A stretch of 33,033 bases of DNA from an uncultured Desulfobacteraceae bacterium (GTDB lineage: Bacteria > Desulfobacterota > Desulfobacteria > Desulfobacterales > Desulfobacteraceae), in the NCBI GenBank assembly GCA_913041495.1, contig CAJWHT010000040.1:1-33033 (forward strand), written 5' to 3'. Shown piece by piece: positions 6,753-14,130 of the stretch (position 1 is its first letter; every line of letters begins with the position of its first letter). The notes beneath the pieces were generated by a model. That model was not told the DNA's origin. It saw only the letters and a list, made by a program, of their open reading frames with translations, and ran no database searches. Position numbers and translations under genes: made by a program.

Positions 6753-7666
6753 CCCGTCCCAAAGCGAACAAGGATATGCGTCTTGGCCTCCATACCTACA
6801 GCCTCTATCTCCACGGCATCGGCCAGGACTGGGCCGGTTTCGAACTGCCCTGGGAACGGCAGCTCAGCACCTTTGAACTCTTTGATCTGGGCAAAGAACT
6901 GGGGCTGGACGGATTTCACCTGGATGACGGTGTCCTGGAACGCCTAGATCCGGCCTATCTTACTGAGGTGGGAGCCGCCGCCCGGGAAAAATCACTTTAC
7001 CTGGAATACAACATGTCCCTGGATCTGGGCAATTTCGGCATCGGTATCCAGCATGATCTCGGCGATGGTCTTGCCACCGCAGCCGGCATCGGGGCGGATG
7101 TGGTCAAAATCAGTATGGACCTTCCCCGGCCCCGTCCCAGGGCCGGCAGCCGGTTCCATCCCAAAGTCATGCCTTATCTCGAAAAGACGGCAGCCCTTCT
7201 GCGCCGCGCCGCCCCCGAAGCACAGGCCCTGGGCATAAAACTGGCCCTGGAAAACCACTGCGACAGCTTTTCCGAAGAAGTATTGTGGGTGATCGAACAG
7301 ACAGACCACGCCCACGTCGGCGCCTGCATTGACACCATGAACCCATGGCACATGACCGAAGATCCCATGGCAGCCATTGAAAATCTTGCCCCGGTGGCGT
7401 TTACCAACCACTTCCGTGACGACAGGATCGATTTTACCCGGGACGGTTTCAAGGTATCGGGCACGGCGGTGGGCGAAGGGGATATCGATATGGTGAAAGC
7501 TTACGAAATCCTCAAGAGCCGTTCCAGGTCCAACCGGATCAATATCGAAACGGAAATGGGGTTCAGCCTGAAAGACAAAGATGCCGCCCTCAGGCAGGAA
7601 ATGGATGCGGTGAAACGAAGCATACGCTTTTGCCGGGAAGTGCTGGGGGTCGGCAGTCCGGCTTGA
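6749..7666 (+). CDS. Sugar phosphate isomerase/epimerase-like TIM-barrel protein
   Basis: The 305-residue protein belongs to the xylose-isomerase-like TIM barrel superfamily (AP endonuclease 2 fold). The four metal ligands expected for the fold are visible: E168 in LALENH, D195 in GACIDTMNP, H221 in FTNHFRDD and E267 in NIETEMG. Members isomerise or epimerise sugars, keto acids or inositol derivatives, or dehydrate inosose. It overlaps the aconitase X small subunit by ATGA and is the last gene before an intrinsic terminator, so it probably acts on the substrate or product of the dehydratase. The precise reaction cannot be read from sequence. Confidence 0.87.
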   Translation: MTRPKANKDMRLGLHTYSLYLHGIGQDWAGFELPWERQLSTFELFDLGKELGLDGFHLDDGVLERLDPAYLTEVGAAAREKSLYLEYNMSLDLGNFGIGIQHDLGDGLATAAGIGADVVKISMDLPRPRPRAGSRFHPKVMPYLEKTAALLRRAAPEAQALGIKLALENHCDSFSEEVLWVIEQTDHAHVGACIDTMNPWHMTEDPMAAIENLAPVAFTNHFRDDRIDFTRDGFKVSGTAVGEGDIDMVKAYEILKSRSRSNRINIETEMGFSLKDKDAALRQEMDAVKRSIRFCREVLGVGSPA

Positions 7667-7712
7667 CAAAGGGGCATTAAACCCAAGGATTGAACATCGG
7701 GAATTGCAAATT

Positions 7713-7732
7713 AGGTGCTGACACCTTTTTTT
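7713..7732 (+). terminator. Intrinsic terminator of the rpiR2-acnX operon
   Basis: AGGTG-CTGA-CACCT forms a 5-bp stem with a four-base loop, followed by seven T (7726-7732). It lies about 45 bases after the isomerase stop and separates this operon from the response regulator. Confidence 0.6.
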
Positions 7733-7786
7733 ACGTCTCCGGTACGTTTCATGATTTACAATCCGGTTTGTTTACGATATACGTAA
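7732..7786. promoter_or_regulatory. TACG(T) repeats and a TTACG-ATATA-CGTAA palindrome
   Basis: TACGT occurs at 7732-7736, 7743-7747 and 7780-7784. The last copy is the right arm of an inverted repeat at 7772-7786 (TTACG, five-base spacer, CGTAA). They lie upstream of a NarL/FixJ-type response regulator, so they are candidate sites for that regulator or a relative. No proven motif match is claimed. Confidence 0.35.
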
Positions 7787-7824
7787 CCATAATTCTTGCG
7801 ATACACTATACAGAGACATTTTTC

Positions 7825-8487
7825 ATGATTCGTCAAAAAGCCGAGACATCTGTCTTAATCGTAGATGACCATCGATTAATGCGTGAAGGTCTTAAATCAA
7901 ATCTTTCGCAATTCACGGATATTTCTGATATCCACCAGGCCGGGAACGGGCTGGACGCCGTTCGTATGGCCATGGAACTGAAACCCGACGTGATCCTCAT
8001 GGATATCAACCTGCCGGACCTGAACGGTATGGAAGCCACCCGGCAGATCCTTGCCCAAACACCTGATACCAAGATCCTGGCCCTCACCATGCATACGGAC
8101 AAGGTGTATGTCATGGGAATGATGAAGGCGGGGGCCGCAGGTTTTTTGACCAAAACCTGTTCTGCCCGGGAGCTGTACAAGGCTATCCAGCGGATCTCAT
8201 CGGACAAAGCCTATATCTGTGACGAAGTGATCGATATCGTTTTGGAAACCGCCGTGAACCCGGATCTCTCCGCACTGGGGCAGGAAAAAGAGCTGACACG
8301 GCGGGAATCCCAGATTCTGAAGCTGATATCCGAAGGCAATACAAATCATGAAATCGCAGACATTCTCTGCATCAGCAACCGAACGGTTGAAAAGCACCGA
8401 AAAAGCGTCATGGACAAGTTGGGCATCAGGACCGTAGCCCAACTGACCAAATACGCCCTTAAGAAAGGACTGACCTTTATCGATTAA
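7825..8487 (+). CDS. NarL/FixJ-family response regulator
   Basis: This 220-residue protein has a receiver domain at 1-125 with acidic pocket DD (14-15), phospho-acceptor D60 in VILMDINLP and the conserved lysine in GAAGFLTK. A LuxR-type helix-turn-helix follows (about 155-215), with ESQILKLISEGNTNHEIA and SNRTVEKHRKSVMDKLG. An upstream in-frame TTG at 7690 is unlikely as the start because the frame would cross the intrinsic terminator; the ATG at 7825 fits the usual receiver N-terminus. It faces a NarX-like kinase, 32 bases away, that has the dimerisation type normally paired with such regulators. Target genes are unknown. Confidence 0.93.
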   Translation: MIRQKAETSVLIVDDHRLMREGLKSNLSQFTDISDIHQAGNGLDAVRMAMELKPDVILMDINLPDLNGMEATRQILAQTPDTKILALTMHTDKVYVMGMMKAGAAGFLTKTCSARELYKAIQRISSDKAYICDEVIDIVLETAVNPDLSALGQEKELTRRESQILKLISEGNTNHEIADILCISNRTVEKHRKSVMDKLGIRTVAQLTKYALKKGLTFID

Positions 8488-8519
8488 ACACAATGAATAT
8501 GCGTTGGGGTGAACCGGAA

Positions 8520-10706
8520 TTAACTCATCCGTTCCGGGCGAAACGGCAACGAAAAAATGATTTTGCTCCCCTGCCCCGGACGGGAAAACACGCCGAATGC
8601 CCCACCGGCATTTTTAATCCGCTCGGAGACACTGATCAATCCCACGGCAGACAGCTTGGTTTTCTGAACGATATTCCAGTCAAACCCGATACCATCATCC
8701 TCCACCTTCACACACAGTTCCTCACCGTCGTTGGTCAGTTCCACCAGGGCCGATTCCGCCCGGGCATGCTTCAACACATTCACGATCAGTTCGTTGGTGA
8801 CACGGTAAACCACCAGCCGGACCGGCTGGGACGTCTCCACCCGTGTGTCTGTTTTATTCGAAAAACGGATACGGCACTTCCCGTCTTTCTGATATCCTTT
8901 TATCAATTGTTCCAATGCGATATCTATTTCAAAATCGTCCAGGACCGGGGGACGCAACTGGTAAATCATCATGCGTATTTCCCCGATGGCCTGGCCCATC
9001 CGGGACTCAATTTCTAAAATCTGCTCCTGCTGTTCCGGCAAGGCCTCATCTTTCAGATTTTTTAGTTTACCGATACTCAACGCCAGGGTCTGGGCCACGC
9101 TGTCATGGAGATCGGACGCAATGGCTTTGCGCTCGGTTTCACCGGTTTCAAGGAGGTTGAGGTTCAGCTTTTTAAGCTGTCTTGTTTTTTGATCCACCTT
9201 TTGTTCAAGTTCATTTTTGATCAAGCCAAGCTGACGGTTTGCCTCCTCCAACGCCCTTGTCCGGGATGAGACTTCGGCCTTTAACTTTTCAGCATAGTCA
9301 TTTTGCAGCCCTTCGGATGTTTTCAACTGTTCCACCATCCGGTTCAAGGACCTGGAAAGCAATCCGATTTCATCCTGCCCGCCGACTTCAAGGGTTTCGG
9401 ATAGATCCCCTCCGGCAATTTTCTGGGTGGTCCGGATGAAGTCGTTCAGCGGCGCTATAAATTTTTTAACCGCATAAAAACTTACGCCGCAGGCCAAAAG
9501 CAGGATGACGAGTGAATGACCGATGAAATCGAACCAGACAATCCGGTGGCTTTCCGCCAATGCCTGGGTTGTTTTGTCCAAAGATGCCATGATATCGGCT
9601 TTTTTGGTCACCAGCACCACGTGCCACTCCACCTCTTTTAAGCATCCCACGGCCAGCAGATAATCCTCGTCACCGATGGTCAGATCTATAATTCCGTTGT
9701 GGACTGAAAGCGTTTGAGGGGCGATGTCCCGGATTTCCCCCAATGCAGACTGTGCCAGGCCTACCGTACAGATATCATCCGAGTTGACCATGTTGGCGAT
9801 GTTGAAATCCAATCCGAATACTTCCTGAAAGGCCTTGGGAAATGCAATCAGGTTCCCGTCTTCCTTCTGGAGAAAGACAAAGGAATTGTCCTCATTGGTC
9901 AGCCCCTCCAGAAAAGAGGTATCGGTCATGCTTTCCACAACGTGGTCCACGGGAAAGTCTATTCCCGTTACAGCTTTAAGCGTCCCCCCGTCGCCGTAAA
10001 CAGGGGTTGTGGCGGTCATCATCAGACCGGGGGTGACATCGTCCTTGTACAGGGCGGTCCAGCGTGTGCCGGTTTCCCTGGTATCACTGCGGGTGAAGAC
10101 GGTCATGGGGGCACCGTCCCTCAGATCAAACTGGGCGGGCGGCGGCAGTTGAAACACCTTGGCCCTGGCGGCACTGTCATGGCTGCAATAGTAGCCAAGG
10201 CCGCTGGTGGTTATCACATGGGTGGCCTGGCATTCCGTCAACAGCGCCTTGGTCCCGATCAATGTTCCCATGTAGTGGGTCAGGGCATTGATTTCTTTTT
10301 GAACATCGTCCCCGATGGTTTCCCCGCCCCAGTAGCAAACGGACACCGGGTCATCAACCGGCCCCTGGAACATATGGTTTCCGGGGTTCCAAATCAACGG
10401 GTATTCCCCGGCCTTCGACAATGACAAGGCATCAATATTCCGGTAGATCTGCCCCATGTGCAGCCCCATGACATTTGCTCCGGTTTTTATGCGCTTGAAA
10501 ATTTCGTTGTGTGCCTGGGCGATACGTCGGGCGGCATCTTTCATGTAGGCCTGTGCCATCTGGTTGATTTGCTCTTCGTTGACAATATAGGCGTAATCCC
10601 CGAACTTCCAAAGTGCGGTTTCCGCGATGTAAAACAGCGGAAGAATCGTCAAGACAAAAAGGGTAAAAATAAAAAGAAACAGTTTTTTAGATAAAGATAC
10701 TGACAT
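8520..10706 (-). CDS. NarX-type sensor histidine kinase (extracytoplasmic sensor, HAMP, HisKA_3, HATPase)
   Basis: A 728-residue membrane kinase. Helix 1 is at about 8-28, a large cache-like extracytoplasmic sensor at about 45-395, helix 2 at about 405-425, then HAMP, a coiled coil, and the HisKA_3 box ETERKAIASDLHDSVAQTL with phospho-accepting H534. The ATPase region shows NELIVNVLKHARA and DDGIGFD. The frame extends to a GTG at 10814, but the ATG at 10706 directly precedes the first membrane helix and is preferred. It is convergent with the response regulator and is its likely partner. The ligand is unknown; the cache-type sensor suggests a small organic molecule. Confidence 0.9.
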   Translation of the reverse strand: MSVSLSKKLFLFIFTLFVLTILPLFYIAETALWKFGDYAYIVNEEQINQMAQAYMKDAARRIAQAHNEIFKRIKTGANVMGLHMGQIYRNIDALSLSKAGEYPLIWNPGNHMFQGPVDDPVSVCYWGGETIGDDVQKEINALTHYMGTLIGTKALLTECQATHVITTSGLGYYCSHDSAARAKVFQLPPPAQFDLRDGAPMTVFTRSDTRETGTRWTALYKDDVTPGLMMTATTPVYGDGGTLKAVTGIDFPVDHVVESMTDTSFLEGLTNEDNSFVFLQKEDGNLIAFPKAFQEVFGLDFNIANMVNSDDICTVGLAQSALGEIRDIAPQTLSVHNGIIDLTIGDEDYLLAVGCLKEVEWHVVLVTKKADIMASLDKTTQALAESHRIVWFDFIGHSLVILLLACGVSFYAVKKFIAPLNDFIRTTQKIAGGDLSETLEVGGQDEIGLLSRSLNRMVEQLKTSEGLQNDYAEKLKAEVSSRTRALEEANRQLGLIKNELEQKVDQKTRQLKKLNLNLLETGETERKAIASDLHDSVAQTLALSIGKLKNLKDEALPEQQEQILEIESRMGQAIGEIRMMIYQLRPPVLDDFEIDIALEQLIKGYQKDGKCRIRFSNKTDTRVETSQPVRLVVYRVTNELIVNVLKHARAESALVELTNDGEELCVKVEDDGIGFDWNIVQKTKLSAVGLISVSERIKNAGGAFGVFSRPGQGSKIIFSLPFRPERMS

Positions 10707-10814
10707 CTTGCCCCGGTTGAATCCAAGTGATTTTTTTAATATGGATTTTCGTAATGACCCTATGCGAACTGATTTAATTTCACAAGTATTTTTTAACGCA
10801 TTAAATCTGTTCAC

Positions 10815-10904
10815 CTTTGCGGGTAACTGTCCTTGCCCGGATGTCGTAATCTAATTTCTGATATTGGGTAATTTCCCCCATTGAATCTATCCTGACGGTA
10901 TAAT
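10815..10904. other. Upstream region of the sensor kinase
   Basis: No gene is seen. The region holds the extended leader of the sensor kinase on the minus strand and, at 10899-10904, a perfect TATAAT on the plus strand that may start a small RNA. No good -35 lies at the usual distance from it. Confidence 0.35.
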
Positions 10905-10910
10905 AATTTG

Positions 10911-11048
10911 TTGCATCCCTCCCTTAAAGAAACAAACAGCTTTTGGATTGAAGACGATTTCAAGATCCTGTCACAGGGCACCTCCACACTGAATTCGTCT
11001 TTTACAGCAGGGCAGCCATCTTTTACGATGGGCTGTCCTGTTTTTTTT
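10911..11048 (+). ncRNA. Candidate small RNA ending in a strong intrinsic terminator
   Basis: A TATAAT at 10899-10904 would start a plus-strand transcript near 10911. A strong terminator ends it near 11048, giving about 138 nt. The RNA would carry the pyrimidine-rich segment TCCCTCCCTT near its 5' end, complementary to Shine-Dalgarno sequences, and a CCTG-TCA-CAGG hairpin. No convincing ORF fits: a 64-codon frame from 10908 runs through the terminator and has no ribosome binding site. Family not recognised. The promoter lacks a clear -35, so the 5' end is uncertain. Confidence 0.35.
11005..11048 (+). terminator. Strong rho-independent terminator
   Basis: CAGGGCAGCCATC and GATGGGCTGTCCTG form a long GC-rich stem with one bulge and the loop TTTTAC, followed by eight T at 11041-11048. 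The T-run is only on the plus-strand side. No protein gene on that strand ends just upstream, which points to a short non-coding transcript. Confidence 0.75.
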
Positions 11049-11279
11049 ATTCCTCCTGGAAGGTTGTCCCGTTTTCAAAATTTCGCAGGCCTGATCACGT
11101 AACCATTCGCCCTACCAATTCATACCGGTGATCCGCCAATCTATGCCGGGTTATTTCATATTTTTTTGAGTATAATCCCGAATTGTGGGGCAGACGTCTT
11201 TTGGGTATACAATCACCATACACCGTGTTTTCTCACACCTGAAAACATATCGGCATTCACATCAAAAAGGGGTCAAAAA
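11049..11279. other. Spacer between terminator and small secreted protein gene
   Basis: About 230 bases with no convincing gene. An open frame running upstream from the secreted-protein gene begins at a non-ATG codon and lacks a ribosome binding site. The region presumably holds the promoter of the secreted-protein gene, but no clear sigma-70 pair was found. Confidence 0.3.
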
Positions 11280-11663
11280 ATGAAAAATCTGTATCTATTA
11301 TCATCCATCGTTATCATATTCATCCTATCGTCGTCCGCCGGATTTGCGGGGGAGAGGATGACAACAAGCCCTGTGGCCAACGATTATGCCTATCTTGACA
11401 CGGCAACAGGCCATCAATACCTTCGCAACCAGGACGGGACCTATACAGAATACAGCAAGCGGGGCAAACTGCTGAACAGGCGTGTGCCCGCGGATCAACC
11501 CAACCTGGCAGCAGGCAAACGGATGCAGGTCATCAATCATAACAACAGCATCATGTACCAGAAAACCGCCGGGGGAAAAACCGAAACCCGTGTCGTCCCT
11601 GTGGACGAAATCCCGCTGGTGGGATGGAACTGCTGCGAAATTGTCACCCCTGCCAATCAATAA
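11280..11663 (+). CDS. Small secreted or periplasmic protein of unknown function
   Basis: The predicted 127-residue protein begins MKNLYLLSSIVIIFILSSSA, a clear signal peptide likely cut after GFA (about residue 23), leaving a mature part of about 104 residues. The mature part is polar and glycine/asparagine rich, with HQYLRNQDGTYTEYSKRGKL and a C-terminal WNCCEIV cysteine pair. I do not recognise the family. The ATG at 11280 is preceded by AAAGGGG about six bases away. It stands alone between the candidate small RNA and a perfect hairpin that probably ends its transcript. Confidence 0.75.
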   Translation: MKNLYLLSSIVIIFILSSSAGFAGERMTTSPVANDYAYLDTATGHQYLRNQDGTYTEYSKRGKLLNRRVPADQPNLAAGKRMQVINHNNSIMYQKTAGGKTETRVVPVDEIPLVGWNCCEIVTPANQ

Positions 11664-11741
11664 AAATAAAGCTGTGAAATAAAGAGCCACCCCAAGACGG
11701 ATACCCCAGGGCAGAGTTCTGCCGGATTCGTCTTTTCTCCC

Positions 11742-11770
11742 ACAGGGCTGTGCATGGGGCACAGCCCTGT
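11742..11770 (+). terminator. Perfect 12-bp hairpin, probable terminator
   Basis: ACAGGGCTGTGC (11742-11753) and GCACAGCCCTGT (11759-11770) pair without mismatch around a five-base loop. The tail TTCAATT is poor in T, so termination may be partial, or the hairpin may protect the mRNA 3' end. It lies about 80 bases after the secreted-protein gene. Confidence 0.5.
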
Positions 11771-11961
11771 TTCAATTATCCCCCCCAAGCCGTTATTTAT
11801 ACATAAAAAATCTGCACCCTCCTTTTATTTGTTGCGCTTGTGGATGTATGGTATGCTGCCAAGCATCACGCGTGGGTAACCGTACACCGGACCAGGCGTA
11901 ACAACGGCCAAAAAACATTTAAAAGCCGGCAGGATTTTTTACTGTAGATGAGGAGAAGCCC

Positions 11962-14130
11962 ATGAATGCCAACGTATCCAACGGTCTGAAAAAACTGCCC
12001 CGAGGCGGGATGGTTGTGGACACCGACGCCGGCCAGGTACAGTTCGGCGCCCCCCCCGAAACCATCAAAGACACGCTTCAAACCGAGGCCGGTGTGCCCA
12101 GGACCTTTATTCTGCCCCCCGAGATGTTCAGCCTGGAAGACGGTTTTTCCCTGGCCGAACTGGAATTTCCCATCTACTACAATTTTTTCTTCAAGCAGCA
12201 GACCATCCGGGTCATCTGCACCCGGCCGCAGCAGCAACGGCTGCTGACCGTATTAAAAGAAGCCCTTTTCGGCCCTGAGTATCTGGATTATGAAGGGGAA
12301 TTCGTCAACGGCAGGGAAACACCGGGATATCCGGACCTTGCCGCAGAGATGATGAATTTCAGAACCATGCCCATCCGCGGCACGGTCAGGCCCATGGAGA
12401 TCGAGGATGTGGTGGAATTTTACCTGGCGGAACCGGGACAACCGGTGGGCCTCGACACCCTGTCCATAGAACTGGATGACGACGGCACCTACACCGTGAA
12501 AGACGAAAAAGGCATCCGGGCGGAATTCAGCCGGGACCTGGACCTGGTTCCCCACAAGGCAGCCGATTTCGGCTCCCGCCATGTGTTTTATCCCCCCCTG
12601 TTCGGCATTACCACCCTTGGATCGGGGCACGGGTTTGCCCCGGATGCCATGACCTCCGGGATGATCATCTGGATCAACCGCCGCGGAATCATGGTGGATC
12701 CGCCGGTGAATGCAGCCATTGAACTGGTACGGATGGGGGTCTCTCCCAAGGTGCTGGACAGCATCATTCTCACCCATTGTCATGCGGACCATGATGCCGG
12801 CACCCTCCAGAAGATCATGCAGGAGAGCAGCATTACCCTTTACACCACCCCCACGGTGTTCAACAGCTTTGTCCGGAAATCTTCGGCCCTGACCAATATT
12901 CCGGAAGACCTGATGAAAAAATCGGTCCGTTTTGTCTCCCTGCCCATCGGCACCCCCGTCAATATCAACGGCGGGATGTTCCGGTTCAGCTATTCCCTGC
13001 ACTCCATCCCCACCATTTCCATCCAGGCGGAATTCGGCGAAAGGCGCATGGTGTACAGCTCGGATACCCATAATGACCCGGCTTTTGCAGATATGCTGTT
13101 TGAAAAGGGGGTGGTGAATGAGAATAGGAGGGATTTTCTCAAGGATTTTCCCTGGCACATGGACATCATTTTCCACGAAGCCGGCATCCCGCCCCTGCAC
13201 ACCCCCATGAAGGTGTTGACGGCCCTTCCGGCAGATATCCGGGAACGGATGTACCTGGTCCACGTCACCAAAGAGATGATACCCGAAGAAAGCGGGTTGA
13301 AAATTGCCCCCACAGGACTCTCCTCCACCCTGGAACTGGACGTGGCGCCCCCGGAGTTTTCAAGACCCGTGGAAATTTTGGGGACCTATCTGGACCAGCC
13401 CCTGTTCGCCGCCCTGCCCCCGGAAAAAACCATGGAGTTTCTCTGCATCTCCCAGACCCGTCACTGCAAGCCCGGAACGGTGATCGTCCAAAAGGGCAAC
13501 CCCGGCCGCCACTTTTACATCATCATGACCGGCCAGGTGGAGGTCAGCCGGAACGGCACCCTGCTGACCACATTCGGCCGGGGGGATTTCTTCGGTGAGA
13601 AATGCCTGTTTTCGGATATCCCGAGAACCGCCACCGTCACCGCCCAAAGCGATGTCCGTCTCATCATCGTCCACAGGTCGGATATGCTGGCCTTTATCCG
13701 GAATACCTCGGTGGAGGAGACCCTCTTCCACCTGGCCTCGGTTCAAAACAAACAATTAAGGGACTACCTGGAGCTGAACCCCATTTTCCGGCACCTCACC
13801 CCGTCCCAGAAGACCCAGCTTTTCCAGATCCTCGTACCGGTACCCCCGGGGGAAACCGGTGAACTCATCGGCCAGGGGGAGTCGCCGGAGGCCTGTTATT
13901 TCCTTGCCACAGGCCATGTCCGGGTCCGCCGGGACGATATTGATCAAACCACCCTTGGGCCGGGCAGCCTGTTCGGCACCCGGATGCTCTTTGACAATGC
14001 CGCCCCCTCATCATTTTCATTCACCGCAGAACCGGATGCCCGCCTGCACCGGATGGCCAAGGATGATCTGGCCCGATTCGTTAACAACAACCCCGGAGTA
14101 TTTTTAAAACTGTATCATTATGCCTACTAA
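11962..14130 (+). CDS. Metallo-beta-lactamase-fold hydrolase with two cyclic-nucleotide-binding-like domains
   Basis: A 722-residue soluble protein. Residues 1 to about 210 are not recognised. A metallo-beta-lactamase fold follows (about 215-450) with the metal set HCHADH (272-277), H347 in SLHSIPT, D368 in YSSDTH and H434 in YLVHVT, an RNase Z/phosphodiesterase-like pattern. Two CRP-type domains follow. The first (about 483-590) has an intact phosphate-binding cassette, FGEKCLF with R555 in PRTATV. The second (about 600-715) has FGTRMLF and no matching arginine, so it probably does not bind nucleotide. ATG at 11962 has GAGGAG upstream. The gene overlaps the radical SAM gene by 11 bases. Probable role: cNMP-controlled hydrolase, substrate unknown. 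Confidence 0.88.
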   Translation: MNANVSNGLKKLPRGGMVVDTDAGQVQFGAPPETIKDTLQTEAGVPRTFILPPEMFSLEDGFSLAELEFPIYYNFFFKQQTIRVICTRPQQQRLLTVLKEALFGPEYLDYEGEFVNGRETPGYPDLAAEMMNFRTMPIRGTVRPMEIEDVVEFYLAEPGQPVGLDTLSIELDDDGTYTVKDEKGIRAEFSRDLDLVPHKAADFGSRHVFYPPLFGITTLGSGHGFAPDAMTSGMIIWINRRGIMVDPPVNAAIELVRMGVSPKVLDSIILTHCHADHDAGTLQKIMQESSITLYTTPTVFNSFVRKSSALTNIPEDLMKKSVRFVSLPIGTPVNINGGMFRFSYSLHSIPTISIQAEFGERRMVYSSDTHNDPAFADMLFEKGVVNENRRDFLKDFPWHMDIIFHEAGIPPLHTPMKVLTALPADIRERMYLVHVTKEMIPEESGLKIAPTGLSSTLELDVAPPEFSRPVEILGTYLDQPLFAALPPEKTMEFLCISQTRHCKPGTVIVQKGNPGRHFYIIMTGQVEVSRNGTLLTTFGRGDFFGEKCLFSDIPRTATVTAQSDVRLIIVHRSDMLAFIRNTSVEETLFHLASVQNKQLRDYLELNPIFRHLTPSQKTQLFQILVPVPPGETGELIGQGESPEACYFLATGHVRVRRDDIDQTTLGPGSLFGTRMLFDNAAPSSFSFTAEPDARLHRMAKDDLARFVNNNPGVFLKLYHYAY

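Noticed and set aside
7690-7824. Longer start (TTG) for the response regulator
   Set aside because: The extension would cover the intrinsic terminator at 7713-7732 and the TACG repeats; the ATG at 7825 starts at the normal receiver N-terminus.
10908-11102. A 64-codon plus-strand frame
   Set aside because: It starts at a non-ATG codon without a ribosome binding site and runs through a strong intrinsic terminator.
12253-13263. A 336-codon frame antisense to the MBL/cNMP gene
   Set aside because: The opposite strand encodes a clear metallo-beta-lactamase motif set; the antisense product is a His/Gly-rich shadow.
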